Shown: positions 47,901 to 59,873, numbered from the stretch's first letter. The stretch is DNA of 64,000 nucleotides from Dromaius novaehollandiae (GCF_036370855.1 NC_088102.1:42631835-42695834); one strand, 5' to 3'. The notes: generated by a model from the sequence alone, not told the origin. Program-made: numbers and translations.

Positions 47901-50900
47901 TGTCCTAAAAACCAGAAATGTGAACAAAATCATCCATTTAATAATAAAAATTACTATTTTTATCCATCTACTTCCATCAAAGGAGAGAATTAGCAAGACT
48001 ATGATAGAGAACCAACAGTAATGGCTTTACTAAGGAATAAGGTTCACTTATTAACAATGTAAGACTTTGAAAGAGATACAGCTCTCTCAGTGTGTGGAAA
48101 TGTGGTGTCACACTCATTTCAGATTCCAAATACAAATCCCATCTTCTATACGCACCATGTTGAGCCAGACGCCCCAGTGAGATAGGTAACACAGTCCAAC
48201 AGATTTAGCTTCTGAAGAGCTAAGAGGTGGCCAAACATTGCTGACATTGCTCTGAGGCCTCCACCCGTTGCCATAACAGCTATTACTGGGACCTGTTAAA
48301 AACAACCATTATCTTCAAAAAGTTACTCACCTGCCTACTTGAAAAGTCTAATTCCAGCTTTTATAATTTCCTTAGCAGACTTTACTGGAGGACAATGAAA
48401 TTAAATCGATGTTCAGCCAGTCTTTACAAGTACCTTCTTTAAATTAAACGCCAGATACTCAGTGGGTTCCCTTAATCTCAAAGCTTAGATGAGTTTCAAT
48501 ATTCAGTGATTTTAACTGTCCTTTATCCCTTTGTTCTTTATAAGTGGAATTGCAATGATTTATACCAGATAATTATCTGATTTTATTATTAATAATGAAA
48601 ACTTAAATAAATGCAATTAAGAATTGATTCAAGGAAATCCTGAACAGAGTGCAAAAAAAGTATTAAGCAAACAAAGTGACTCTTTGGACAGCGTCCATTC
48701 GACAAATAAAATTCCAGCAAGAAAACAAATGCTCACTTAAAAATTCACCCTGCATTTTGGCAGCAAAACATACTTCAGCTGGATGCTATTAGAAAGTGTT
48801 CTTTCTCAACCTGGAGGATTTTGAATTTTTGTGAAAAGTGTTTTGAAAATGAAAAAAAAAATCAGCCTAAAAAAGGGAGATTTCAATGATTACATAGATT
48901 TCTATGTGAGGTGAATTTCAAATACCCCATTTTCCAACCTGGTTTGGGTTGTCTGGCTAGGCTATGTCTCACACGGTGCACTAATGTCTCATAATTTGCT
49001 GACATGCTGCATCACACCATTGGGAACTTCAGACTTGAGGAGGGGTATATCCTTTGGAATTTGGCTACTGAAGAGAATGGGGACAAGAATATTTGAGCTG
49101 AAATTTTGGGGTATACCTCCCAGAGAACTTCTGTCTTGCTGCCATTCAATTAAAATCAATGGGTTTGTCATCAGCATGCAAAAACCACCAGAAAGTTTGC
49201 AGGGAGTTGTGCCAATTCAAATTCAATAGCCTTGACATCAATTTCTATCAATAGCCCCACGTCCCATGCTTGGATTCCAACTCACAGACCTCATGTTCAT
49301 GTAGACCTCTTTCCAGATGAAAAACCTTTTTCAGGGCATTGGCAACCACTCTCTTCCTTTTTTGCAAGAATTTGTGTTCTTCTGGGCACAGATTATACCC
49401 CAAGCGCACATCTAGTTTTTCTGTGCTGGAACATAAATAAATCCAGAGGCACAGGACTGGTGTTTAAAATGTACATGGATCTACTTTCAGCAACTGCAGT
49501 TTATTAAACATCATAAAGAATCATGATTCACTGTTCTGATTTAGAGTCTGAAATGCAGATCCCAGCTTCAAAGAAAGCAACTGCTGTGCTTCTATGTGGT
49601 CTCATTACTTTCTGATGTTTCAGCGTAAGTTCTACTGGCAGCTTAGGACAGCAAATACAGAAAGAGAAAGGCTTCCTTGTGTCCTTCACTAGCTTTGTAA
49701 GCTGAATCCTTTCTGTTTCTGCTTCATATAATTTCTGAGCTAAGGGTGACCAGAACCTAACGCTGTTTTCTATGGAGATTTGTTCCACGGATCTCTAGAG
49801 TAAGAGTTTAATGGAAAAGGTAATTAAATAATTTTGTTAATATTTGTTTTCTAACTCATCATTTTACAGTGTAACTTCTTGTCTTCCCTAGCTAATGCTT
49901 CTTTCTATTTATGTAGCTGGGACCACAATTCTGTTTTCTGAAGAATACATGTTTGGTTTGAGTAATGTATAACATCTGGATGTTTTGCTCATGTCAACCT
50001 CTCTTTTCCCTCTGCCTTATTCCTGCTTCATTGTCCCTTCTGAGGAAGCCTCCAATCTCAGTCTTTGGTTCTTTGACTCAAAGGACATTCTGACCAAGTT
50101 CTTCACTGTTTGAAATTGCCATCATTTTTCTTGGCATCTTGGTATGACTCTGTTGCCCGAAAGGTATTTAACTTTGCTATGTTGTGGTGACTCTTGCATG
50201 GTGACTTAACTATTGTTCTTTATCTGCCTCTAGCTTTGTGCATTCCTTATGTCTAAATAAAGAATATGCTGCTCTAGAATTCACTGTTCAAAGAGCAATA
50301 AAACCTTCAGAGAAAAAGCAGTCCTCTTACCAATCATTTAGTTCAAGGTACAACTGCAGTGGCACATTCTGTAAGCAAAGAAATGTCATTATTAAAAAGC
50401 CAAACTGATTTAAAAGCAGGAATGAGACTGACTGTGGGAGAAAGAGAGAAGTTTTGAAATCCTGATTTTTAGTGCCCTTGGAATACCCTCCCCACTACAT
50501 TCCAAAAAACACCGAAAACATTCTGTACAGAAGCAAAAGAAGCAGAAGGAGTAAAAGCGACTATAGGAATAGGCTATCGAACAGGACTCCTACTCACTGT
50601 GAATACCCCTGTGGACCAGCTTAACTCAGCAGTAGTATCACACTACCACCCTCCTATTCTGGAGGATAAAGAACAGTAATATCCTGCTAAAGATAGTGTT
50701 AAGAAGAGGAAGTGCAAGTCGCCATAAAGTTCCACAAGGCTACTGGAGAAGATTTCCACCAGAGGGGTGGGGAATCACACAAGGTGAAGCAGATATTCAT
50801 TCTCCTTTCTCTTTATGAGAAAGGCTGCTGAGTGATTCTTTTCCTCATATTTTTGTGTCTCTCCTGCTGTGAGGTCTGAAAAGGAGGTCTGGCTATTGTT

Positions 50901-53900
50901 TCCAGATTCATCTGGCCACATAGCAGTGTTACTCCTGCTTTTAAAAAAACTTAAAGATACACTTATCCACCAGTTGCCATCATGACTGTAGGAATAGAAG
51001 GATGTACCAGAAGTATTCTCTGAGGGCAAGATTCATCTCATCTAACTTCAGCCATCTAAAAGTTAGGTATATAGTCAGAGCTAGTCACCCAGGCTTGCTT
51101 GAGATGGTGGAGATAGACTGAGAGCCCTACTAAGAGCAACCCAAAGCATTGCTGGGAAGTAGAATATTCTCATTCTGCTGTATAAGGCTAGAAGAAATTG
51201 GCCTCTAAATTTAGACACTTAACTTATGCATTTAGAACTAGCCAGGATGGATCCCCAGTGATTGATTTTATTGACAGAATTGATACTTCTATGAGAAACT
51301 AACCTTTCCTTCTATTTGTAGAAAATTCCCACCCAGACTTACTAATTGAAAGGGCTTTTTTAAATGATACAGTGTTAAATACAGTTAAATACTGTGTTGA
51401 TTTAACTGACGGTTACTTTTCTCATCTCTCAAAAAATTTATATAAATGGTGAAGCACTTACATTTCTTACAGGGAGGGCTATTTTCACTTTATGTCCAAC
51501 AGGGAGAAATTTCAGTGGTACTGTTAAGGTCTCACTTAAATCGCTTTTGTCACATTCCTTATCAGAAACTTTCTGCAGAGAACAAAAAACATGTTTTTTA
51601 TTTGCAGAACACCACAATCCTGTTCTTCACTGTTTTGGTGATGCTGGAAAGGAATGAGCAGTATGAACAGTGGTACTGTACAGTGCCCATTACCTGCAGC
51701 CTGACTTTTAGCACTGGCTCCCAAGCTTTCACGCAATGGAAGTAGAAAGTATCTGTGTCCTCTGTAGTCTTCTGTGTTCCTTCATGAGATGCAGGAACCA
51801 TAAGCATGACATTTTTGCCCTCTAGATAAAACAGAATTGTTCAAATTAGTTACTGCTGCTCAGGCAAAATAGCTAACAAAGTCAGCAAACTTTCTGCTGG
51901 AGGCTCATTCTCTGTGACAGCTCCTCCATAAGCTGCCATGCTGGCAAGTATCCAACAGCACAGGTACAGGTCTTCACATGATCAATAACTGGTACTACTG
52001 CCTTCACCCCTTAGCTTGGAGTGCTCACAGTGTCAGCGCTCTCTCATACCTCCACTGGAAAACTTGGCTGTAGCGAAACTTGATAGTTTCAAGGAAAGGA
52101 CACAGGAGATCAGAGTTACAACCTGGGGCAGTTCAAATATATTTTGGTCTATATTTTATTGTCTTTAGTAGATGTTTAGTCATCTTCGTATCTTAACGTG
52201 CCTCCATATGGAACTGACTATGATAGTGTTGATTTGGCTGCGTCCTCACTTTACAGAGAAATGAGCATACCTTTCAAATATTTCTTGCTTTCATTTTTGT
52301 CCACTTGCACTTCCAAGCAGCAAACTTCACGGGACTGTGAAAGATACCAGTGGAAAAAGCATGAAGATAGAGCAAACACCATATCTGCTGTATATAATGA
52401 AGCATCATGCAGATAGACCTTAGCTATAATATATAGCCAACTAAACTGGCTTCAGTGCTGGAAACAATCTAGTTGCACAAGCGTAGATTCAGAGCTCATT
52501 ATCTCATGACAGTGTTGCATTAGCCCAGTTATCCAGCTTCTGAACTAACTTGTCCATACAGTGGCACACTGCTGCAGGTGATCATACCCATTCAAGCTAT
52601 CCTGAAATCAAGAATCTCTGTATTACACACTGTTGCCCAAACACAACTACAGATATATCTGATAATTATTCAGGAAGTGTGGGGGGAGTCACCTGATGAT
52701 GACTTTCTGTGTATTGTGGCTGTGATTAGTCTATGTGACATTTTCTTGCTGGTCTGGATGTAGGGAGATCATGGATTTATTCCACCCTACCCCCGACCTG
52801 AGTCATTCCAGTTCACCTTTAATAATTCGTGCCAGGACAGATTTCCAGCCCATTTCAGGAACAACTCATGCCAGTCATTACAGCTTTTATGCCTCACCCA
52901 GACGATGAGGGGGAAAGAACAGAATACGTGCTATTCTGCCTCAGAGGTAACAAAGGTTAGCATCTGGAAATCACGTGCACGTTTGGAGTGGTTGGCATGA
53001 AGTACTTTGTACTCCTTAGCTGCTGGGCCAGCCCAAGGAGATAGGTAATGTACCACATACTGACTAATACCATGAGAGGACTCTATGTTTCAAAACCTAA
53101 AGTGGCTCTTTATTTACAGACTCATTTCCAAAAAAGTTGTTACATTAGATAACCTTCCAGTCATATGCACATTGACTACTTACAAGTGCCTTCTACAGAC
53201 TCATCTCTTTTACCTTTGTTTTTCCTGCCATGTGCCATACAGTATTCCATGAAATACAAGCAGTATTTCACTTTGAACATCTATCAATATGGGACTCTGA
53301 GACATTAACAAACCATAACTGGGAAAAATATTGACATCCATAACACCTAAGGACTTCAAAAACAAGGCTGCTATTTCTGCAAAGAGAGGGCAATGTTTAA
53401 ACCATAAAGAATGGGAATCATTCCACACTTTTCCTCTTTATAATGCAGACCATGCTCTTATCCGTCATGGTGGCTTCTGTTCTCTCTATAAAGTGTCAGA
53501 TGATTTTGGGGGGGAAGTGGAGAGAAACAAAATGAAGGAAAAGTCACTACAAGCTAAATTCATATGTGAATCTTACCACTAGTACATCATTGGTAATGAG
53601 GTGCTCTGGAGGGCCAGGACTAAAAAGACAGAACCAAACAAACAAACAAACAAAAGCTTTGTGAGTATCTAGTATTTTCATTAAATAGTAGTTTTATGAT
53701 ATTTCTTGCTTAGAATTGAGTATGGTTAAGTTAGTGTCAGAATTTGTTTTTGAAAGTCCTAATACTTGATCACCTGCCAAGCACATGAACCACAATGTAG
53801 TAGCTAAAAAGAAGACAAGCAAGTCTGACCATAAAAATACCAATGCTTAAAACAGCATGTTAAGACATAGAGCAATACCTTTTTGTTCTGCTGTGTGGAA

Positions 53901-56900
53901 ACAAAATTAACATATATAACTTAGGGAAAGCAAAGACTGCTATTAATATACTATGTGCAAATATTTATTAAGAGACACATTTCTGACTGTCCCAGATTAT
54001 AATTTGCAACTGGTCACCAAAGAACAGCAAATAAGTATTAGGTCCCACTGTGCTACAACTATGACTGGAAAACATGCAGGTAAGTAATATAAAGTCTTTG
54101 TCCTATACATTTTACTTGGTAAGACCTAGATTTGTCACTGAATGGACGTACCTAATTAATAATGTGAGTAAGCTATAGAGTCTCCTAACAGCACCTCTCA
54201 TTAAGGATAATGCGCCAATGGCACTATGTTAGGCACATTTTTAAGTGTTTTCACAGATCTGAAAGGAACATTAAAGTTATGCAGCTTGACTTTCTGCGAA
54301 GCCCAGAGTATTTTACCAAACACTACTTCCACCAATGTAACTTCTATCTGAGCTGCAGAATGTATTTAAATGCAAATACCCAGGCTTGACTTCTAAAAAT
54401 GGAGAATCCCCACCCTGTGCCTTGTAACTTGCACTATGAAAAATGTTCCTCGTATTCCTAGTCAGAATTTGCCCAGCCTAGTTTCCAAGCACTGCATCTC
54501 ATTCTGTCATTTTTTACATATCTGGCAGTGATTGCTTCCCTATTTGCAGCAGAAGCTTATACCACCTCTTAAGGTTCTCATAGATACACTAAATAGATTT
54601 TCAGAATCACGTTGTGATTAACCAAGAATACTAGTCGTTTACTTCAGAACTTTTTTGATTTTTAAGAAGAAGCCTTATTTACAATTCTTTCTTCTAATCA
54701 TGCAGTTAGTTTTAACTGGGCTATATTTCTTTTTTCATAGTGCTAAGCTCAAATATGTCATATAATGCAGGTTTTTTCAACTAAACCTGTAATTAATAGC
54801 ATTTAAAAGTGGGATACAGTTTATTTTATGGGATTTGCTCTCCTCCAGACATTATTGATTAATGTTACTAGCAGTGGTCTTATTTTTATTATTTGTTGAT
54901 TGCATCCTTTGTCAGTTTAACTAAGTATTGCCTAATGGGTGACCTGTCTAATACTGTCTACATCACCCTATGCGTATTTTGTGATAGTAATACAACACAA
55001 GTTTTCTGGTATTTTAGAAACAGCACAGTGTTGAAGGCATTATTAAATTAATATCAATAGCTTGGAGAGCACCTCTTAACTCTTTCGTGCCTCCTGTGTG
55101 CAAGTTACCACATCCTGCCAACATTACTGCATTTCTACGATTAGAATATAGGTGCCAAACAGAAGGCAAGACTTGTATAAAATATACTGAAAGACAGAAT
55201 TAGCTGGGGAAGTTAAGGTAAAATAAAATTGAAACAGTAATCTCAGCTCACTGCTGGGAGGAAGAGACTTAAGTTCCTCTCTCTCAGATATTACTACCCC
55301 CCATCAGATCCATACCTCTCAACTTTGTAATTTTACTCACATTTTTTCCATCTTGAATTCCACTTCCAAATATTCCCATTTCTTAGAACACCTCTCTTTC
55401 TAGAAAGAAAAAGGGTAAAATAAGTATGGCCTATTGGAGGCTGCAACAGTCTGACAGTATAGACATATCTGACTGTATTTCCATGGCTGACATCTGTTCT
55501 GCTAATATGTGACCAAAAAAAGCTGTATCTTACCTCTCTCCAAAGCTGAGATTGCAGTGAAACCATAGACTTGGGAAAGGCATGTAAGATTAACATTCTC
55601 CCACTGTAGAATGTATAGAACTAAATAGATTTCCAAAATTATAATCAGAGAGGGAAACCTTGGCTGACACCAAAACATAATAGCTTGCTACAAACAACAT
55701 GTGCACAGGTGCTAGACATTGAAGTCCAGCAACAAATGTGACTAATAGCAGTATCGTTTCCAGGTACAAACCATTTAAACCACATTCCTACTGAATTCAG
55801 CAACGGTAAAGAAGTAGGCAGAAGCAGCTGCGACTGAGATGATTACTGAATTATTATATTCCTCCACAAAAATTTGGCCACAATCTCCCTGGGCTCAACA
55901 ACATTAAGAGTTGGCTTACATGTAAAGAATAGGCTAGGTGCCTTGTTGCTAAATATAAGGTAGCATAGGTTTTGTATTTCATTTGCTACATCTTCTCAGT
56001 TCTTGGACTCACTCCCTTCTGGACATTTGCCTTAAACATTGGTGAATACTTCACATCGTTTTACTGAAACATTTGCCCAGTAATCCTGGGCCTATGTGAA
56101 CTAGAGTGAAGCTGACAAGCTGGATGCCCTGACTCACGCAAACAGTGGATCAGTGTGAAACGAGGTGAGCAAGCAGTCAGGAAATGTTGCACCCTGGTCA
56201 TACTTGCCTAGGGAGCCTGTGGCTGAGGAGTGCCTGGCACCAGCCTGCAGAGTCACTAGGAGAATTTGTTATCAGCTTTCTGCGTTTGGGAAGTGGCTGT
56301 TCTTTTGGGTATGGACTATCTCCCACCTGCAATAAGCACGTAGCGGTACCTCAGCCCCTGCTCAGAGAAGCGCAGGAGCTGTCACAGGACTATCCTGTCT
56401 TTGTTCTCAGAAGAATCTCTTAGAAGAATACAAAAGATGTTAGCAGAATAGGCTTCCCTGTACTATGGGCTAAGGAAATGTAAATCAACTAGAAGGAAAC
56501 ACAACAAGACCATCAACAGGAGAAGCCAAAAGAATCATTTAATTCAAGTAGTAAGTAGATTGTCTTCACATTTTTAATAAAGAGTTGTTGTCCGAGAAGC
56601 CAAAAGGTAAAGAAGTTACTTATTGGGAATACAAAAGATAAAAATGACTGTATTTACAGATACTAGCTATTAACTTTTTTGCCCCTGACATGGTTTCATG
56701 GGAGAAAAGCTGGTTCATTTTCTGAATCTGTGAAAAGAGATTAACAAAGTCATAAGAATCCAATATTTAATGATGTCTGATATGATCAGGTATTGATAAC
56801 GATATCAATATTTACAGATTTTTTTTTTATGCAGACCCAAACCCCACTTAATATGGGAGCCAATGCAGACAGCAATGTCTTGCTGAGCTTTCCCTGAAAT

Positions 56901-59873
56901 TTCAGTCCTTACCTCTGATTTCAAAGCAAATGTCTCACGGACTGTCTTTCCAGGTTTGACTCTAGCAACGTTAAAAAGAACTGTGAACTGCATGTCATCT
57001 TTGGTGAGAGGATCTTCATCACACACTGCCAATTCTAAGATGTTCTGGTAGCAGAAGAAAATACGTAAGAACTCTATCGAGCTGTGATTACACAGAAACA
57101 GAAAAAAAGCTTATAGACTTTTGCAGCTGATTGACTAGCACAGTGGTAAGAATAAAGGAACCTGCGCTTTCATTCAGGTGTCTGCTAATGTGGGATGCAG
57201 TCATTAACTGAACTCCATGTTCACTTGTCTTGAGTGAAGGCAACTATCTGTAACTGTGAGCTCCCACTATCCCAAGATAGAAAAGACATCAGTGCTCTGT
57301 ACCACTCTCTGATAACCGGTCCAAAGAACACTTTTTCAGTTTCTGCATCCCCAGAGCTCTCTAAAGTATACAGCCTAGGGAAGGATTAATTTAATCAGCT
57401 GAAGTCATCACAGTGTAACCTTGTTGTCTCAATCACAGCCACTCCTCTAACCTTCCCTTACAACCAGTGAAGGGAAAGCTCTTTCTAAATTAACCATCCA
57501 AAACAGGACAAATGAAGTGTGCTATAGTACTTCTTTCTCTCTCAGGTGACAACCAAGCAAGTCTGGACTAGCTCAGATGTAGTCATTTATTCCACAGATG
57601 TCTATAAGTAGCTGAGGGGAATGTCGCTCAATATGTCTGTTATTTCGTGCTAATCAGCTAGTTGTAAATTCTGTGGCACAAGCATTTTCTTAAGTTACTT
57701 AGCACATTTGATCAACATGGTATTAAGTGAGGACTCCCAGCTATTCAAAAGGGTGAATTCTCTATTTTTTTTACTACCTCAACTTCACTCTGGATCCTAA
57801 AGTAGAAAGTCTCATTCCAGACAGGGTCATCAGAATTCTTGATGGTTTTGGTCTGAAGCTTTTCATTTGAAGCAGATGGCAGCCACAAGCGCACATAGCA
57901 GTCTGATGCAGTCACTGCAGCAGAAAAATATTAAAAACCTGATGCCAATATTATAGATAAAAAGAAGGGTAAGGCCATGATTCTGGGGATTAATAAATAC
58001 TTTTCTTTTCTTGATAAGTAAGGAGATAATTGGCTGGCAGCAACCAAGGAGAAGCATCTTACTGTACTATCTCATTCCAGGACAACTACAAAGGGCAAAT
58101 GTGCATGTTCATACACACAGGGTACGCTAAGAGCAGTATTTCTGATGTGAAGAGAAAGAGGTATAAAAGACCCCAGTGAAGGTTCTTCAGGCATATTCCC
58201 TACAATTTCAGCCAACTATGTTTAAAAAGGATTAATAGAAACTGGAGCTAATTCCGAAAAGGGCTATTACGATGATCAAAGGAAAGAAGAACATATTTTA
58301 CAGAGAAGATCAGATGAGACCAGCTTGCTCAGTCTAGTGACAGAGACACATGAACAGGACGTGACTGCTGTCTAGAAGGCTTAGATCTTAGGGGAGAAGA
58401 TCTGTTGCAGCTAAAGGCCAGTGTGGACCCAAGAGCACAAGGGTACGAACTACTCGGAAATCTTAATATCATTTCCAGCCTAAATTTATTCCTTATTATT
58501 AGTGCAGTCATTTTTTTGAGCAGCCGTCCAGTGCGAATAGTTGGGGTGGGAAAGTACATTTACTCTGTGGAGCTTGACAACGGTGTGAAAGAAAATCTCC
58601 AGGGTGATATCTTTCAGAGCAGGAGTCTGGACTCGACTGAAGAAGTCTGCTGCAGCCCGAGATGCCTAAATACTTCAGACAGGTATCAAGCAGTGAATAA
58701 CGCTTCCACGCAAGGTTTTGGCAGAAAAGTAGAACAGACCCTTCAATGGAGTAGATAGAAGAGATCATTGAAATTCTTGGAAATACAGGCCTTGTCACCA
58801 TATAATCTTTTTAGTGACCATCTCTAGGTGTTGCTGCGTGATACCTCCCACAGAAGTAAAAGAAGCCGTTCAGCAGACAGTTATTCAACCAACAAGGAAT
58901 TCACACTCTCTGGTGTCTCTTGCATCCAGGCTTTGCCCCAGATTCTGCTTAGCTCTGACCAGTAAGATGTGAATAGTCTCAGCTGTAACTCAGCTATGTC
59001 CAGGCCAGAGGTTTCAAGAGTGTGAAAAGGGCAGCTCAAAGCCTACTCTTTGCCCTGACCGAGGAACCCCCAGGAGACCTTTGCAAAAATAGCAGCTGAA
59101 TGGCTGATCCATGATACACCTTTGAGAAGGAGTCATAGGAGGCTATGAGAGTGACACAATGAGTTAAAGAAAGATGAATACGAAAGTTATACACAGAAAA
59201 GCGTTCCACCTGCATGTTCAGCACATGTTTACGGCTGGCTCTGCAGGTGGCTCTCCTTATCCAGAAACTATCAATATAATTTAATGTGACTGGTGATCTG
59301 AGGACAACAAACATCCCAAACAACATCAGATTTTAGAAGGCTTGAAATTCTTTAATTTACCTGTGACTACGGTGTATAATTGATATATCTTAATAAAAAG
59401 TTTCCATATACATGGACTGTGTGGTGAAATTCCAGTTCATGACATGCTTTACACCCATTATGAACATCAAAAACAAATAGTTCGAAGCAGATTTACAGAC
59501 CCCATTGTCCTCACGAGGTCTACCTTCTCTACCTTCTCCTACTGGTCCAGCAAAATCATTTGGGAGTCTTGTGTTTTACCAGCTCCCTGAAATGCATTCT
59601 AGATAGAGCCTCCAACCTAATGCTACCTCAGGCATTTGATCTAATTATAGTATTATAGTATAGAGCATATAATATTAAGTGCATTAGCAGTTGTACTGCT
59701 TTGCTTTATGTATGTTACTTGCATCCAGGAACATTGCTCATGGCATATAAACTCTGGAGGTGACAAAAGAAAACAAACAAACCAACCAACCACAACTCAC
59801 ACAGGTCTCTTGATTTGATGTTCTTGGCTTGTATGACTCTTACAGAAAGCATGTGGATGGGACAAACCTTCAT
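35696..59873 (-). CDS. PLA2G4B: Cytosolic phospholipase A2 beta (19 exons, 805 residues)
   Basis: Group IV phospholipases hydrolyse membrane phospholipids to free fatty acid and lysophospholipid; the C2 domain brings them to membranes when calcium rises. Nineteen minus-strand exons join in one frame. Residues 1-115 form the C2 domain, with acidic loop residues near D23, D29, D79 and D81. Residues 116-300 are the linker to the lipase. The lipase domain carries the oxyanion motif GGGLR (314-318), the nucleophile Ser346 in TGASGSTW, and the catalytic Asp628 in [13 protein letters not shown]. The order and spacing match PLA2G4B of mammals (about 780 residues), including the linker segment [19 protein letters not shown]2G4D, E and F are close relatives, but the convergent position next to SPTBN5 favours PLA2G4B. 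The stop is TAG at 35698-35696, and the C-terminus carries a short tail after the [20 protein letters not shown] motif. The first ATG lies directly after an acceptor site, so at least one upstream exon, coding or not, is expected. Confidence 0.92.
39164..39350 (-). CDS. PLA2G4B: PLA2G4B exon R (lipase domain)
   Basis: 187 nt, phase 0 in and phase 1 out, between CATAG and GTAAGT. It encodes [39 protein letters not shown] and [13 protein letters not shown], all with clear counterparts in group IV enzymes. Confidence 0.95.
40253..40419 (-). CDS. PLA2G4B: PLA2G4B exon Q (catalytic aspartate)
   Basis: 167 nt, phase 1 in and phase 0 out, between TTTCAG and GTAAGA. It encodes [20 protein letters not shown], then [20 protein letters not shown]. 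The Asp before V-G-Y corresponds to the catalytic Asp of the Ser/Asp dyad. Confidence 0.95.
42546..42581. repeat. 18-bp perfect tandem repeat, two copies
   Basis: CTTAGCCCACTGCAGGCT occurs twice in direct succession in a PLA2G4B intron. Confidence 0.92.
43481..43625. repeat. 72/73-bp tandem duplication over a PLA2G4B splice donor
   Basis: Copy 1 is 43481-43552 and copy 2 is 43553-43625. They differ only by one A in an internal A run (10 versus 11). On the PLA2G4B strand each copy contains the exon-P end GAATGGCAAG and the donor GTAACT, then an internal CAGGTAACA. Confidence 0.95.
43617..43802 (-). CDS. PLA2G4B: PLA2G4B exon P (lipase domain)
   Basis: 186 nt, phase 1 at both ends, between CTTCAG and GTAACT. 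It encodes [20 protein letters not shown] and [20 protein letters not shown], including the H-N-F-L-R-G-L motif. Its last ten bases and its donor are repeated immediately downstream by a tandem duplication. The first copy is used here because it joins in frame to the next exon. Confidence 0.93.
44141..44193. repeat. Purine-rich A/G tract
   Basis: About 50 bp of almost pure A and G in the PLA2G4B intron between exons O and P. On the transcript strand this is a long pyrimidine tract. Confidence 0.85.
44428..44532 (-). CDS. PLA2G4B: PLA2G4B exon O (lipase domain)
   Basis: 105 nt, phase 1 at both ends, between TTGCAG and GTAAGA. It encodes [20 protein letters not shown] and [15 protein letters not shown]. 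Confidence 0.93.
45765..45902 (-). CDS. PLA2G4B: PLA2G4B exon N (lipase domain)
   Basis: 138 nt, phase 1 at both ends, between TTTGCAG and GTGACC. It encodes [20 protein letters not shown] and [20 protein letters not shown], matching the F-S-P-Y-E-V and F-x-S-E-F-F-M-G motifs. Confidence 0.96.
46930..47047 (-). CDS. PLA2G4B: PLA2G4B exon M (lipase domain)
   Basis: 118 nt, phase 0 in and phase 1 out, between GATTAG and GTAAGT. It encodes [20 protein letters not shown], the K-L-S/T-D-Q-R and G-Q-N-P-L-P signature of group IV lipases. Confidence 0.95.
47682..47904 (-). CDS. PLA2G4B: PLA2G4B exon L (lipase domain)
   Basis: 223 nt, phase 2 in and phase 0 out, between TTTTAG and GTATGT. It encodes [20 protein letters not shown] through [18 protein letters not shown], closely following mammalian PLA2G4B in this segment. 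Confidence 0.95.
48156..48292 (-). CDS. PLA2G4B: PLA2G4B exon K (oxyanion hole and nucleophile)
   Basis: 137 nt, phase 0 in and phase 2 out, between TTAACAG and GTGCGT. It encodes [20 protein letters not shown] and [21 protein letters not shown] is the oxyanion motif and the Ser of G-A-S-G-S is the expected nucleophile. Both are intact, so the gene looks catalytically competent. Confidence 0.95.
49290..49425 (-). CDS. PLA2G4B: PLA2G4B exon J (pre-lipase helix)
   Basis: 136 nt, phase 2 in and phase 0 out, after TTCCAG. It encodes [20 protein letters not shown] and [16 protein letters not shown], the segment just before the catalytic core. The donor used here, GTCTGT, is weak. A stronger GTGAGT lies four bases further on (see findings). 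Confidence 0.88.
50331..50368 (-). CDS. PLA2G4B: PLA2G4B exon I (38-nt micro-exon)
   Basis: 38 nt, phase 0 in and phase 2 out, between CTTACAG and GTAAGA. It encodes [12 protein letters not shown] plus two bases of a Cys codon. It is supported by phase and by the following exon. Confidence 0.87.
51471..51572 (-). CDS. PLA2G4B: PLA2G4B exon H (linker)
   Basis: 34 codons, phase 0 at both ends, between CTGCAG and GTAAGA. It encodes [20 protein letters not shown], which fits the conserved P-L-x-x-L-P-x-G-x-x-V stretch. Confidence 0.92.
51694..51821 (-). CDS. PLA2G4B: PLA2G4B exon G (linker)
   Basis: 128 nt, phase 1 in and phase 0 out, between ATCTAG and GTAATG. It encodes [20 protein letters not shown] and [20 protein letters not shown], aligning with the F-x-F-H-C segment of mammalian PLA2G4B. 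Confidence 0.93.
52271..52334 (-). CDS. PLA2G4B: PLA2G4B exon F (linker)
   Basis: 64 nt, phase 0 in and phase 1 out, between CACAG and GTATGC. It encodes [20 protein letters not shown]. Confidence 0.9.
53577..53619 (-). CDS. PLA2G4B: PLA2G4B exon E (small linker exon)
   Basis: A 43-nt exon, phase 2 in and phase 0 out, between TTTTAG and GTAAGA. It encodes [14 protein letters not shown]. The N-D/G-V-L-V sequence is conserved in PLA2G4B and its paralogues. Confidence 0.9.
55341..55399 (-). CDS. PLA2G4B: PLA2G4B exon D (end of C2 domain)
   Basis: 59 nt, phase 0 in and phase 2 out, between TTCTAG and GTGAGT. It encodes [19 protein letters not shown]; the L-E-V-E-F strand is shared with mammalian PLA2G4B. 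Confidence 0.92.
56913..57044 (-). CDS. PLA2G4B: PLA2G4B exon C (C2 domain)
   Basis: 44 codons, phase 0 at both ends, between TACCAG and GTAAGG. It encodes [20 protein letters not shown], with the third calcium-loop aspartates, then [13 protein letters not shown]. Confidence 0.95.
57778..57914 (-). CDS. PLA2G4B: PLA2G4B exon B (C2 domain)
   Basis: 137 nt, phase 1 in and phase 0 out, between GCTGCAG and GTAGTA. It encodes [20 protein letters not shown] and [15 protein letters not shown], hallmark C2 strands of group IV enzymes. Confidence 0.95.
59801..59873 (-). CDS. PLA2G4B: PLA2G4B exon A (C2 domain, first ATG)
   Basis: 73 nt from the ATG, phase 1 out, donor GTGAGT. It encodes [20 protein letters not shown], the first C2 strand. 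The ATG directly follows CTCTGCAG, so the exon is preceded by an intron, and the true start could lie further upstream. Confidence 0.82.

Noticed and set aside
49528..49788. 86-codon open frame on the minus strand inside a PLA2G4B intron
   Set aside because: I first tried it as the exon before the lipase core, but joining it to exon I gives TGA at the junction and it does not match the family. The real exon was found at 49290-49425 with the expected sequence and phase.
58405..58758. 117-codon + strand open frame inside a PLA2G4B intron
   Set aside because: Antisense to an intron, no family resemblance and no splice or promoter signs.
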